Source of the DNA: Dicyema japonicum
Lineage: Eukaryota; Dicyemida; Rhombozoa; Dicyemidae
DNA length: 64,000 nt
Direction of reading: 5' to 3'
Assembly: GCA_011109175.1 (NCBI GenBank)
Contig: RDEW01000010.1
Span: 62,001 to 126,000, forward strand
Shown here in pieces: positions 47,991-59,600 of this stretch. The notes beneath the pieces are model-generated. The model had not been told where the DNA came from and made no database searches. It saw only the letters and a list, made by a program, of their open reading frames with translations. The position numbers were made by a program, and so were the translations under genes. The stretch's first letter is position 1; each line of letters begins with the position of its first letter.

Positions 47991-49440
47991 TCTAACTAGT
48001 TCCTCTGTGGTGTTTATACAATTCGTCATTTCAAGTCTTTGGGATTTAGTTGAAATGGCTAACATGATTTTTTAGAGTTAATATTTGCTTGCTTCCCCAT
48101 TTCTACGCACTTTTTCAGTCGACAAGCTGAGCAGCAGTTTTTTGTTTTTTTCTCAATAAAGCAGTCATTATTTTGCTTACAAACAAAATTGAAATTATTT
48201 TTACTGCACGACGGAAAAACCCCTATGTTCAATTCATTAATTTACCTTGCAGAATTTGCAGGAGATTATTTAATAAAGATCCCCGGAAGAAACGTCTCCA
48301 CAGACTTTACAGAACTCAGGATTTTCAAAATCAAAATACTTGCGATAGTTTCGTTTTCCTATATATAGATGAGAGTTGTGTGTTAGCGGGACAATAATTT
48401 ATAGACAATAGATTATACAAAATATAAATTTCATGATAATTAGAACCAAAATAAGGTTGTCCCGCTAACATACAACTCTCATATATTTAAGGATAACGTG
48501 AACTCGTAAATAGTGAATGAAAGCAAGTTAATAAGTCAATTTGATGTAATAAGTTGCATTGCATAATGAAAATGTACCACAGTTATATTGAAATGGCTAA
48601 ATGACCTGCCTTAATGACACGTTGGAAAGTTGAAACACCTATATCATTCTCGCATCTCTGTTCCTTCCCCTTTTCTGCTTGCTGTTGCGTTTCAACTGAA
48701 GAAGTCAAGTGGTTTTGAGTACTCATGTTAACTTGTCCATCTTCGGACATATTGCGTTCTAGCGTATTTAATAGTGTTATATAAGGTGTCGTTATAATCA
48801 TAAGCATTCTCTAATCACTAAAAACCTAATTTGGATGATAATGATCCTAACGCTGTTTAACAATTAACTAAAATTTAAAATTGCAAAAAACAAATTTTTT
48901 AACATAACATATCATTCCTTTGATATGTTAAGTTTGCAACATATTATTTTAAGTTTGTCTTTTTTGGACTAGTGACACCATGAATGTTTTAATACGGAAC
49001 CGGATCGTCAGCAAAGGACTCACATACAACAAAAACAAGTTAAATAACATTTCTTTGCTATTTCTTTTCAACGATTAGCTAGTATAACTATTTTTTTCAA
49101 AAAGTGTGAGTCCTTCCTATGCGGAGCTCTCATGAAATATTTACTAAAACAAATGGTATTATTTCCAACATAATGATCCACTAACGTGTGAAAAATTGAC
49201 GTCTACAAACAAATGTTGACCAGACTTTTCAATAAATTCGACAATCAAAACAGTAAAATGACGATAGTTAACCCAGAATCACCTAATGATCCTCCAAAGC
49301 ATTTTTCTTGCAAAATAAAAAATGAGTTTCAATTGACAAAATCTTTTTGGGTGCTGCACGTACAAAATTTAAATTTATGCTAATGTGTAATGTAGCTAAT
49401 AATACAAAAAATATTGGTTTTATGAATTTCATTTAATTTA
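47991..49440. other. Unidentified stretch with inverted repeat
   Basis: Apart from the inverted repeat at 48,361-48,486 I see no supported feature. A minus-strand 74-codon frame (48,807-48,583; Gln/Glu-rich, MSEDGQVNMSTQNHL) has no recognised domain. A short palindrome (aacatatcatt...gatatgtta) lies near 48,904-48,929. Confidence 0.4.
48361..48486. repeat. Inverted repeat, MITE-like hairpin
   Basis: The arm gagagttgtgtgttagcggg plus acaa (48,371-48,394) is the reverse complement, with one mismatch, of 48,457-48,480. Weaker pairing continues outward through atatat runs. The loop is about 62 bp and AT-rich. The total of roughly 125 bp suits a tiny non-autonomous DNA transposon, but no clear target duplication is seen. 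Confidence 0.75.
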
Positions 49441-49890
49441 ATGGTCTGGTTGATTTGTAGAGGTTGTACGACACTTCTATTACACTATGTCTTATTCGTA
49501 TTTCTTAGCGATTTTACCGTTCACTCTGGGATCTTTCAATTGCAGAGGACTTGAACAACCTTACAAGAAACACCAACTGAGATGCGATCTAACTAATTAT
49601 GACGCCTCTGTCTGCTGTTATCAAGAGACAAAAACGACCGTACAATGTACAGAAAAATCCACCTTTTTCTCCAGTCTTCCAACCAAAATTATGGTCTCGG
49701 ATTTGCAGTCCATTAGGACCTTATTCACTACGCTACAAAGGTGTGGACATCATCTGATATTATAATGGTAATGGCGGACGACCTGGACTATTTAAGAGAA
49801 CTATTGCGCAACAGTAGATCATGGTCGAAGCTAACGTTGAGGATGATTCGGAAGAACGAATCAACCTTTGGGGAAACAATTTTCTAATTA
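49441..49890 (+). mobile_element. LINE, family B, 5' end (APE endonuclease N-terminus)
   Basis: From 49,487: MSYSYFLAILPFTLGSFNCR, then GLEQPYKKHQLRCDLTNYDA, SVCCYQETKTTVQCTE, and after frameshifts MADDLDYLRELLRNSRSWSK. The same protein appears on the minus strand at 29,052. Leader bases just before the start (acgacacttctattacact) match the leader of that copy. It is cut off near 49,890 after the endonuclease start. Confidence 0.8.
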
Positions 49891-50930
49891 ACAAATTGAT
49901 TATTACCACTCAAATTTGTAGGATACTCCTGATCGAGACCACTGGTTTAAAGTTTTAAAAAAGACCCATGGTTTAATGTTTTAAAAAAATTACTGAAATT
50001 AAAAAATCAAAATTTATTCGAGTAGCATATCTCGTTCTGATTTTAGTGGTCCGATATTCAAGACTCACTATCGAAAAAAGTGCAAATATTGTTTTATAAT
50101 GACGACAACAGCTTATTCTCATGCCAAAGAAATGTCGATAAATTTTCTTTTTTACAGTGAACATTTCCGGACGACAGTTGACGCTATTTTGAAGAGCCTT
50201 GAGTCAATTTTGGAACGATTCGAAAACTAAAATTCCTTAATAAACACATTCAAAAAATTAAAATTCCCTCAACTTGATAAAAACTTGTTGAATGGATGGA
50301 TTCGATGGAATTAGAATGTATTCTTAATGTTTTTACATTTTATATCCATTTTTGAAAGATGCATTAATATTTAGTAAAGCAGAATTTTTCGCTAAGCAAC
50401 TTTTTTTCAACAATTTCAAAAATTCATTTATTTTTATCTATATTTACAAAAAACATAGAATTCGGATGAGAAATTACATCGGCAAATGCGCACTGATAAA
50501 AATGTCGATATTGAATGGTTTCTTAAAGAATTTCAAGAATAACCTGTATGAAACTGTGATTTAAAAACTTTTTCCTTTGAGAATTATCTGCAAAACTCCA
50601 TTCTAATTATACAAGAACTTCAAAGATAGAGCATCTGTGCTGTTATGCACAAATATGTTTGGAAATCATAAAATAAAACCTTTATTGATGGAAAATCAAA
50701 AATGCAAAGTGTACAAAAATTATGATTCTGTTTCGTATTACAGTTCAAAAAGAGATGACCGGATTTATTTTAATTAACTGGATGACAAAATTCTACAACC
50801 TTTTGATGGCAACACACCTTAATTAAATGTGAAATAAAAATATTATCTAATACGGATATTAACGTTCCGATTGAAATCGAAGAATTTATGTATATAATTA
50901 TTCTGAGTTTCTTTTCTGTATAACGGTTAA
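49891..50930. other. Gene-poor AT-rich stretch
   Basis: No homology recognised on either strand. Open frames here (for example 50,352-50,564) have the composition of random AT-rich sequence (Phe, Lys, Ile, Asn). Confidence 0.45.
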
Positions 50931-50936
50931 GAAAAA

Positions 50937-51480
50937 TGTCTGAAAAACACTCATTACACAATCGAGAACTCAGCCTAATGACGTTCAACGTACATGGAAT
51001 ATCGAAAGATTGTACAAGGAAAGTACTTTGTGAAGATCTCGAGAAATACAAAATATTTATTGGCTGCCTACAAGAGACAAAAATCGAAAATGGACGCGAT
51101 AAGACATGAAACAACTACCGACTGATTCTATTCTCAACTGAATGCAAGCACTACGGCATGGGATTTGCCATCACGTGGATTACTTCAAAAAATTACATCG
51201 CTATTGGAGAGTTAACGACCGAATATGTGTCCTACAAATCAAACTAAATGAACTTGCCCGTCCAAGAGTCTATTGTGGAATGACTAAAGACAATTAAAGG
51301 ATGTTTGTGGCTGATACGGAGAAAGAAAGGACAAAACATCCTTCACCTGGGCCAGACAAAATAAGCCCTGAGCTTTTAAGATATGGGCCAAAAAAACTTA
51401 GCGAAACAATTGCAAAAACCCAGATGACATCTTTGTAACCGATACCGATCTAGGACTTGGAAATAGATTATTAATACCAA
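50937..51480 (+). mobile_element. LINE remnants: endonuclease start and RT N-terminal piece
   Basis: MSEKHSLHNRELSLMTFNVH, then GISKDCTRKVLCEDLEKYKI, FIGCLQETKIENG: an APE endonuclease N-terminus similar to family B (3,780 copy). After a large deletion, PSPGPDKISPELLRYGPKKL (51,340-51,400) is an RT N-terminal motif. The end abuts a family A segment at about 51,481. Confidence 0.7.
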
Positions 51481-52170
51481 AATACCAAAATCAAAAATTC
51501 CAAACAACCTGAAAATCTGGATCGCTAATTTCCTAAATGGAAGAAGAGTAACTGCTGGAAAAACTAAATCAGTGACCAAGTTCATTCCAAATGGGGTCTT
51601 TCAAGTATCTTCACTTTTACCACACCTATTCAACCTATTCTTAAATGATATGCCCACCCTTACCAGTGACGATACTCTGGTTCTGACATATGCGGATGAT
51701 ATAATCGTCGCAATCAAAGACCAGTGCGTTAATACTGCTGTTTACCGGCTTCAAGCTTCATTGGACGATCTAAACTGTTGGCTCGTTAAGAACATTCTAC
51801 ATACAACTCCCAAAATTCTTATACAACAATTTTTACAACAAACATAAGATTGACAAACTCCGCTCTATGTGTGACCGTAAATGGAATCTCAACCCCAACG
51901 ACCAACTCGGTCAAGATACTGGGCGTAACTTACGACCCACTTTTGACCTTCAGCAAACACATCGACAACATCATCTCTTCGGCATAACAAAAGCTAAATT
52001 TTGTTGAAACACTCCTTGGACAATATAATGGGTGTTTCAACTCAAAATTGGACTCACTCTACGTGCAGTATATTCAACCGTCTCTAGCATACGTGTTTGC
52101 TGCATGGGGAACCAACCTATCAAACAGAAATATAGAAAAAATCAATACTTTCCAAAAATGGCCAGTAAGA
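51481..52170 (+). mobile_element. Internal segment of LINE family A
   Basis: Collinear with 35,262-35,950 and nearly identical at the DNA level: SKIPNNLKIWIANFLNGRRV, a damaged motif B (NGVFQVSSLLPHLFNL), TYADDIIVAIKDQCVNTAVY (motif C), then the region after a frameshift to about 52,170. It stops at gccagtaag, well before the 3' end of the parent, so both ends are missing. Confidence 0.88.
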
Positions 52171-52251
52171 TAGTTAATTAATTTTAATATAAATGATGAA
52201 ATATTTTTATTTGAAAATTAATATAATTATAAATTTATATTTTGTTAGAAA

Positions 52252-54448
52252 ATGGAAATACCTTCTTTATATGCTCATTGCATTAACAAAAATCGAATAA
52301 ACTTTTACGAGAAGAAATATCAAGGATTATGCGAAAAATCTAAGAAAATGGTTTTCAGCAGATTGTTTAGAGAACTGGAATATTTGACAGATTTCCGTTT
52401 AAAAGAAGTTATGAATTATTCAACCTCATATATATACAAGATTTCAGATGTAGTACAGAAGAATATCTTGTGCGTTGAATTGACTGGGGAAGTTGACATA
52501 AAAGATGTTCTTAAGATGATTCAAGTTTATCCGAATTTATCGAATATTAAAATAAGTAATATTTTTTCATCAGAGGAGAATCCTTTATTACCATTTTCAC
52601 CTAATAACATCAAATCATTCTCACTTTTAAACTATGATGACCCAGATTTGCTATATGCTCTATTTATGACTGGATTTAGCAAAATAACATTCCTTGAACT
52701 TTTTGTTGATAGTTATTATGAGCCAAAAATTTTAAAAAACAGCACATTGAAAATAATGGAGAAAGTGGAACACATAGAATTTTATAATGTTTCGATTACC
52801 GACTTTGAAGAATTTTCTGCAAACTTAAACTGTCCAGAGTCTTTGCGGTTTATTTTTTTGTAAAATTCAGTTATTTTTCGTTCATGATTATTGCAGATGA
52901 TAAAAAGAAATATTTGGATACAAACATTATCAGTTGTTTTATCAAAAAAGCAAAGAATCTTACTTTTCTGAATTTATCGGGGTATATTTTCGACGTAGAG
53001 AATGTCACAGAGTAATTGATTAAAATAGTTTTAGCCAAGTCGAAAGAAATGGATTGAACAAATTTAATAATGATTGTTCCATAATTTTCATTGAGGATAT
53101 AAACGAATCGGTAAATTTAATAGACTAATATAGAATGACCAAGAATCGACATTAAATAACTTAGTCAGGTTTATCTCTGTAGGACCTCCCAAAATATTGG
53201 ATGAAACTCTCTATAAGTTTAGAAATATTAAAATTCGAAATATCTTTTTAAATCGATATTTGAAAGTATTTTGTAAATATTATTATAGCATCTCTTATAC
53301 CAATATAAGGATTACTACTATGAGTTGGCAGAACATATAATGTAACTTAAATTTATAACTTTAGCTCAATTCTCAAAGGCATCACTGAAAAGCACCATAT
53401 TTCGTATTTTAATCGTTGGTAGGAGTTGACCTTATTCTTAGTTTAATGTATGAAATCTTTCTTTACGGTACTATGGATACCATGTATTTTTATAAAGATT
53501 ATGTACTATTATTTTAAAATTTTAGTTTGTCCCTAATTGTTTAAAGTTATTAAAATTTTTAAAACCATGGGAAACATCAATTTTCGTTTGCTAATTTTTT
53601 AATTTAGTTGCCTGCACTGTCATTAACGTATAAAGGAATATTTTTATTAGACTACCCCGAACATGAAAATTTCCATAAATTTCACACTATTATGAATTCT
53701 ATGAGCATAGAATTTCTGACTTTTCTTGGGTACTCCGGAGTTATCAAAGTTTGTAATTAATGACAGGATAATTTAGCAATGCGTTGAATGTCTTGAGACT
53801 TGTAATTACAGAGGCTCTTACATATTAAATATTTTGGAAGATCTTCTAGGTATCCAAAATATATTTAATTAGATGAAAATGAAAAAAATTTGGATTTATT
53901 TGTTGATCTGGGTGGAATTTATCATATTCACAATATGTTTAAAAATCTTCCATTGGATTACATAATCGAAATGGATCATATCTTGATGCCAACAATTTTT
54001 GCATTGGAAACTATTGCTAAATTTCCAAAAGCTAGAAGATTACTAGCAACGTATGGAGTAATAGAAGATTTATTGTAAAATTGATGTATCATTAAAAGGA
54101 ATCTTCGTTACAACGAACTTAATTTTTATGACCAGTATTTTATATGGAGTTTCATGTGTCACATATTGGGGGATCCAAATGATATTTGTCCTACACTTGT
54201 AAATTTGGATATCGGCAATTTGAGTCCAAAAGAATTTATTCTAAATGAGATTTTTGAATTTATAAAAAAAATATCCGTATAAAGCAAATTATGATAATAT
54301 TCATAGTGGGTCGTCAAGTTATATATTCCGAAGGTCATTGATATCAACAATAAATTTATTAAATGTGAACATGGATGAGCGAATTTGGCTTTGGGTTGTC
54401 TGGGAATTTGCTAATTTAACCACCAAATGTCGTAAATCTAAATTGTAA
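52252..54448 (+). CDS. ZYG11/ZER1-like leucine-rich and armadillo repeat protein
   Basis: Likely substrate receptor of a CUL2-type ubiquitin ligase, if the family call is right. Exon 1 (52,252-52,847) and the next encode Leu-rich-repeat-like sequence (YPNLSNIKISNIF, AKNLTFLNLSGYIF). Later exons resemble the ZYG11 armadillo part: FALETIAKFPKARRLL, FYDQYFIWSFMCHILGD (where ZYG11 has SYFAAGI-AHL), and SYIFRRSLISTINLL with IWLWVVWEFANLTTK (the YRSF...LWAVWA-NLT hallmark). About eleven introns of 22-28 nt can be drawn, the first at 52,848-52,870. One base must be gained or lost in an A-run near 54,265-54,275. Sequence beyond the stop at 54,448 could be coding in another frame to 54,609. About 645 residues; family proteins are somewhat longer. 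Family call rests mainly on the C-terminal third. Confidence 0.6.
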
Positions 54449-54609
54449 TAATAGCAAGTGAATTAATTGGGTTGTTGATTCCGCATAACATTATTCTAAA
54501 AATTGAGAATATATGTGTGCAATCCAACATGGAAGAGATCCATTACTATGCTTCGATTTTTAGAACAAATTACAATGTTGTTATTTTTATAATTTTAGAA
54601 TTATATTAA

Positions 54610-54800
54610 TTATCAATATTGAAATCTTAAGTTAACTAATCTCCTTATTAACAAATTATTAAAAATAAGTATTTATTACTTTAGTCGTCATTACAGAGGT
54701 TAAAGGCTTAGCCCTCCGCTAACTTATTTTCTGCTCAACTTAATTTTATTTTCAAAGTATGTGTTCCCACAAAACTCAGATATTAAATTAGTAATGTCTG
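54610..54800. other. Short intergenic stretch
   Basis: AT-rich sequence between the ZYG11-like gene and a LINE ORF1 remnant. Nothing supported. Confidence 0.4.
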
Positions 54801-55650
54801 ACAATGGAGAAGCTTAATTGCTTGTACGATTTGGGCTAAAGATCGGCTTTTCCAATGTAAAGGCCGAGTGGTACAGAAAACCGAAAGTTCAGTGCTATCG
54901 ATGCCGAGGCTTCGTACACATAGCCCGCTTTTGTAAAAATCAGAAGTGTCTATTTTGTTCGGGCACACATGCTAGCATGGATTACAAAGACTCTAACAAG
55001 AAGAAATGTGTCAATTGCGGCTCTACGAGCCACTTGGCAAATTATCGGGCTGCCAGAAGGCAAAAGAAGCCTCAAAGCTGAAAATGAGAAATTATTGGCG
55101 AAATGGATTGTTAAAGATTTATGTAAGAAAACCAAAATTCAATTTTTGTTGGAGATTGCAGTGGTGAGCACAATATCTATGGGTGCGTAAAATCTAATCT
55201 GGAAGGAAAATGTTTACTTGAGATTAAGGAATCTTCAATTTTTCACATCTGAAGAGTTGTTGATGCATCTGGATCTTTCAAGACTCATATAATTGGCAGA
55301 AAGAAGAAAGCTACCGCAATACTGAAAGCCCTTATACGATTTCTGTTTAAACCGGAATCCTTTCTATGCGTATACTCTGCGTTTATAGAACCTTTCCTGA
55401 TCTATGAAATTCAAAGATGGTTCGAAAGCTAGGTGAGAAATAAACATTTGGAACTCTTAAATAAAATGCGGAGATATGCCATTAAACTGGCGTATGGGGT
55501 GGATCTGAAATCCAAATTATCCCCAAAGTTAGAGGGATCTTTACGATTCATTGAAAGATTGCTGCATCGCTTAAACATATATTAGTGCAAGGATCAATAT
55601 TTTCGAGGAAGCCCACTATAGTCAACACCAACAGACTACAATCTCACCTC
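54801..55650 (+). mobile_element. LINE deletion derivative: CCHC ORF1 joined to RT C-terminus
   Basis: ORF1 piece (54,818-55,081): CYRCRGFVHIARFC, then CLFCSGTHASMDYKD and CVNCGSTSHLANY. These are three zinc-knuckle-like units of gag-type ORF1 and resemble those at 12,490-12,640. From about 55,300 the sequence is an RT thumb/C-terminus (LCVYSAFIEPFLIYEIQRWF, HLELLNKMRRYAIKLAYGV). Endonuclease and palm are absent, so an internal deletion of several kilobases is implied. Confidence 0.7.
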
Positions 55651-55870
55651 CTTTCTTTTTCGGCTTCGATTTCTTATTTGGCGACTTAATCTTATCTCAT
55701 AATTAGTAAAGAGTTTGTTTTTGTATAATAAACTGTTATGTTCTTTATGTTCAAAATAAAAGTATTTTGAACTTTTTGCCTTTGTCACATTTTCAATTTT
55801 TTGATAATTTAGCAATTATAATTTCCACGTCGTTGTCGTCGTTAATATATACAGTTCTCTCTCCTATTAT
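55651..55870. other. Spacer upstream of the family C retroelement
   Basis: AT-rich DNA between the deleted LINE and the PHD-RT element. The true 5' end of the latter may lie here, but no boundary repeat is visible. Confidence 0.35.
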
Positions 55871-58770
55871 CTATTCATGTCTGTTTTTTATGATGTACTA
55901 CACGAAGACACCTCATGCAAAGGGTGCAGAGTATCCAATTCTCGCAAGTGCGGGATTCGATGTTCTGTATGTGTTGGTTACTTCCACATAGGTTGTGAAA
56001 AACTATCCAAGAAAATTGCTCGATCACTTCCCTCGTGGTCGTGCCATCTGGAACTCACTAAAATTGAACCTCATGATCATTTTGTGTCATCTTCTGTATC
56101 AGACCTTCTGGAAGCCATGTCTCCGGAAGATTTTCTGGTTTTATTATCAAACACGCGACAAAGGAGGATTATCCCTGTCAGGATCCCCAAGGCTTCCGGA
56201 TCTCAATTGCTTCTGCCCTTTTTCTTGCATTGAGAAAGCTGTGTCCAATGGCTCGAAAAAGGATTGGATGGTTCTTTTCTCTTTCCCTGTCCTGGCTATG
56301 GGGTTAGAGCGTAAGCCTGCCCCATCTTCTCGGAAACCCTCTCTATCCCATGTCCTGAAGAAGCGCGTGAGTGCCTTTATGGATTCATGTGAGTCCTGGC
56401 TGAAGAATTATTTGTTTCCCCAGTTGATTACTTCCCAAAGTCCAACAATCCAGTATGGCTCCTGAGAGGCTTCGCTCTCGTGTCAGGAGGAAATTAATGG
56501 AGGACGATCTTACTGCTGCAGTTCGAACTGTTTGTACGGATTCTGACCCGGTGAAAGCCACTCAGGAGACACTCTGTATATTGGGACAGAAACATCCTCC
56601 AGAACCAGAAGACTTTTGTAAACCTGTTCGTCCAGAACAATCTATGCATGATATTTCCACTTCAGCCATTTACAACGCTCTTCGTTCTTTCCGAAGAAGT
56701 AGCAGTGGAGGAGTTGACGGTCTCAAACCTGGCCATCTGTCAGACTTGGTGTCCCATTCTATCGGCAGCCCTGGATCGCTACTCTTGGAGCGAACCCGGG
56801 ATCTCGTAGCTCGCATGCTTTCCGGAAACGTTTCCGATTTTGGTCGGAATCTCCTCTTTTCGGCGAATCTAACGGGCCTTGGAAAGAAAGATGGTGGTAT
56901 TCGCCCCATTGCAATTGGAAACGTATTTCGACGTTTATCCGCAAAAATGGCTTGTCGTTTTGTTATCTCCCGAATTTCAGCCGAATTTTGTCCTTCGCAG
57001 CTTGGTGTCGGAATCAATGGCGGCTGTGAAGCTGGGATCCACGCAGTGAGAGAATTTGCGTCACAATCAGCTGAATTGAATGTTGAGGACAGAGTTTTAT
57101 TCAAATTGGACCTCCGGAATGCCTTCAATTCAGTCAGAAGGGACACCGTCCTTGATACCTGTAGGAGGAGGATTCCTCAGATTTATCCCTTTGTATATCT
57201 CGCGTATTCGGATCCATCCCCTCTTGTTTTTGGCAGTGCAATTATTTCATCCGGATCCGGAGTTCAACAGGGGGACCCGCTCGGTCCTCTTCTATTTTCC
57301 TTGTCTATTGACCATATTGCCCAGGACCGTTGCACTCCACTAAACGTCTGGTATCTGGACGATTGTATTCTCGGTGGAAGTCCCGATGATATTCTCTCCA
57401 AAGTTGCATCGATCAGAAGTTTGTGTGGAAAAATCGGTCTGGATTTTAACAATGAAAAGTGCGAAGCAATTAATCTGAATTTGAGTTCCGATTCATTCTA
57501 CCTTTTTCATCCCAGGGGTTAGGGAGACTCATATTGATTCTCTCGACTTCCTTGGGTGTGGGATTTTGGTAAACCGGGTAAGGGAGTTATTGGAAGGCAA
57601 GAGGACTAATTTACGTCAGTATGCCGACAGGATGAGTTTTTTGGACCGTCATGTCGCCTTTTTTATGCTGAAGAATTGTCTCCTTCTCCCAAAACTCCTT
57701 TTTATTCTACGGGGATCCCCATGCTACGCCGAAAAAGACCTTCTATCGTTAATTGATATGGATATCCGGTCAACGATGGGGTCCATTCTTAATGTTCGTT
57801 TTGATGATTTCGGATGGGCGCCTCTTTATTTTCGTTCGGCTCGTCAAGGCGTTTAGTGGATACGGTCCTTCACTCTACTTCCGGAGTAAACGTACCGCTG
57901 ACGCCGTCGGGAGCCTGGGATGAATGGATGAATTTGTACCTGAATGCTCCGGCCAATTGTGATAAGCAAAAGTCCTATTTGTTTTGTGTCTTCGAAAAGA
58001 AGAAAAAGTCCATTGAAAAGACGGAAGATGTAAGAAGGCTTGCCTGCCTCAAAACAGCCAGTTGTTACTCGACGGGGGACTGGATGAACGCTTATCCATC
58101 TGCCGAAATTGGAAACCTGTTGGATGATGAGGCTGTGAGAATAGCTACCTCGCTTCGTCTTGGTCTTAATTGTGTGCCGAAAGAAAATGCCGCTGTGGAC
58201 GTTGGATCGATCCTTTTGGTTATCATCCCTTGTCATGCAAGATGAGTGTGGGTCGTTTCCCCAGGCACTCCTGTCTTAACATGACATTAAAGAATTCCCT
58301 TGCCTCTGATGGACACCATTGCCTGTTAGAACCTGCTGGTCTTTCCTGAAACGATGGAAAACGCCCTGATGGGATGACGACTTTTCCATTCGCCAACGGA
58401 CGAAACCTGATCTGCGACGTGTGTTGATACTGATTTCCCGTCTAATTTGGTTGCTTCTGCTTCAGACCCAGGACATGCTTCAAAGCAGGCCGAGGAACGA
58501 AAGATGAGGAAGTACCAGAGAATTTCGGAGGAGTATCTTTTTGTTCCATTCGCTGTGGAAACGTCAGGAATCCTTGGCCCCCAAGCAGATGAGTTGGTTC
58601 GTAAGATCGGCTCCATGATTCAAGCTGTGACCAAGGATCCGCGAGAGACCGGTTGGTTCCGAGAACGTATATCGTTGGCTATTGTTAGGGGAAATAGCAT
58701 GGCCATTCAGATGCCTTAATTTAATTTTTATTCATTTTAAAATATTAATAAAGTTTTTTTTTTTAAATTT
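55871..58770 (+). mobile_element. Family C retroelement: PHD finger, RT and restriction-like endonuclease
   Basis: Nearly full-length non-LTR-like element, visibly GC-richer than the surroundings. An N-terminal PHD-type finger (CKGC ... CGIRCSVCVGYFHIGC ... WSC, 55,910-56,045) is followed by a linker (EAMSPEDFLVLLSNTR ... RIPKASGSQ). The RT (56,455-57,520) has SSGGVDGLKPGHL, RPIAIGNVFRRLSAK, CPSQLGVGINGGCEAGIHAV, FKLDLRNAFNSV (motif A), GVQQGDPLGPLLFSL (motif B) and VWYLDDCILGG (motif C). The C-terminal part has LDDEAVRIATSLRLGL, a Cys/His segment, VGRFPRHSCLN, DGKRPDGMTTF (restriction-like endonuclease motif) and FVPFAVETSG, ending at the stop 58,719. Frameshifts near 56,235, 56,455, 57,510, 57,850 and 58,205 and a TGA near 58,350 make it inactive. 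Clade not identified with certainty. Confidence 0.85.
56455..57522 (+). pseudogene. Reverse transcriptase domain of the family C element (open 355-codon frame)
   Basis: The longest open frame in the window. It contains fingers, palm and part of the thumb of an RT with catalytic Asp in LDLRNAF and the pair in YLDD. YLDD instead of YADD and the QQGDPLGP form of motif B separate it from families A and B. The real protein began upstream; the ATG here only follows a frameshift. After 57,522 the homologous protein continues in the next frame (PGVRETHIDSLDFLGCGIL). Confidence 0.85.
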
Positions 58771-59600
58771 AGCAATTGTTCAATTTTTTTGGTTATCATG
58801 GAAATACATTGTGATCCTTTTGGTTTCATCAATGACTTTTGTAACCATATGTTTTGGAGTGATAAGTTTGGCTTATCACCCCGGAGCGAAGATGTGCTCG
58901 GGTTCTCATGCTATACGACAATAAATAAAGATATCTTTGAATAACTACCGCAATTCCTCTTTGAATATGGGTTTGATTTGAAAAAGCACTGTGGTTTAAC
59001 GACATGCTGGTGTTGCTACCAATTTTCAAGCTGAAATAGACAAAAATCATTGCTTGTTTTGGTTTGACATATGTGTGAACAACTTTTTTCATTTATGAAA
59101 TTAAAAAAAACTGCTCAAGAACAATAATTAAATTTTATCCGCTTTAATAAAAGTTGGAACTAAGCGAATAGCTGAGTCCGACATTTCAAAAATTGTATCC
59201 AAAACAGATGTCAACCTCTGGAAGTAGCAAAAATTAAAGAGTGGTGATTAAATAATTAAGTTTCTCTTATTTAATAAATAAAATTACAAAATTAATTACT
59301 AAAACGAGTAAATTAACTAATTAAGCTAATTTTAATCCAGATCCCTCTACTTTTAGAAGAATGCGCCATCAACTTCATGTTATTCCCCATCTCCACATCT
59401 GAGTAAGTCGAAATATCTTTGTTAGAGTGAACTGGGCTATCCTCATGGCATGCCAGTTCCACAAGTTGTGAGGTAGTTGAGGCGTACTTTTCATCTTATA
59501 CCTTCATCCAATGCTTATGTTCAATGAGCAACTTTCGATCGTTCTTTTCAGCACAATCGATTGGATGTAAGTCCTCGTTGATTCTTCAGATAATTCATCC
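58771..59600. other. Gene-poor AT-rich stretch
   Basis: Between the family C element and the R4-like element. The T-run and aataaag at about 58,745-58,765 probably mark the former's 3' end. No gene seen in the rest; part may be 3' UTR of the R4-like element. Confidence 0.4.

Noticed and set aside
47689-48065. Two overlapping Arg/Ser-rich minus-strand frames
   Set aside because: They are the wrong frames of the family C retroelement C-terminus; the third frame gives the matching protein.
50352-50564. 70-codon plus-strand frame
   Set aside because: Composition (Phe, Lys, Ile, Asn) is that expected of random AT-rich DNA and no motif is present.
56670-57146. Minus-strand 158-codon open frame
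   Set aside because: It is the antisense of a strongly supported reverse-transcriptase domain on the plus strand and has no homology of its own.
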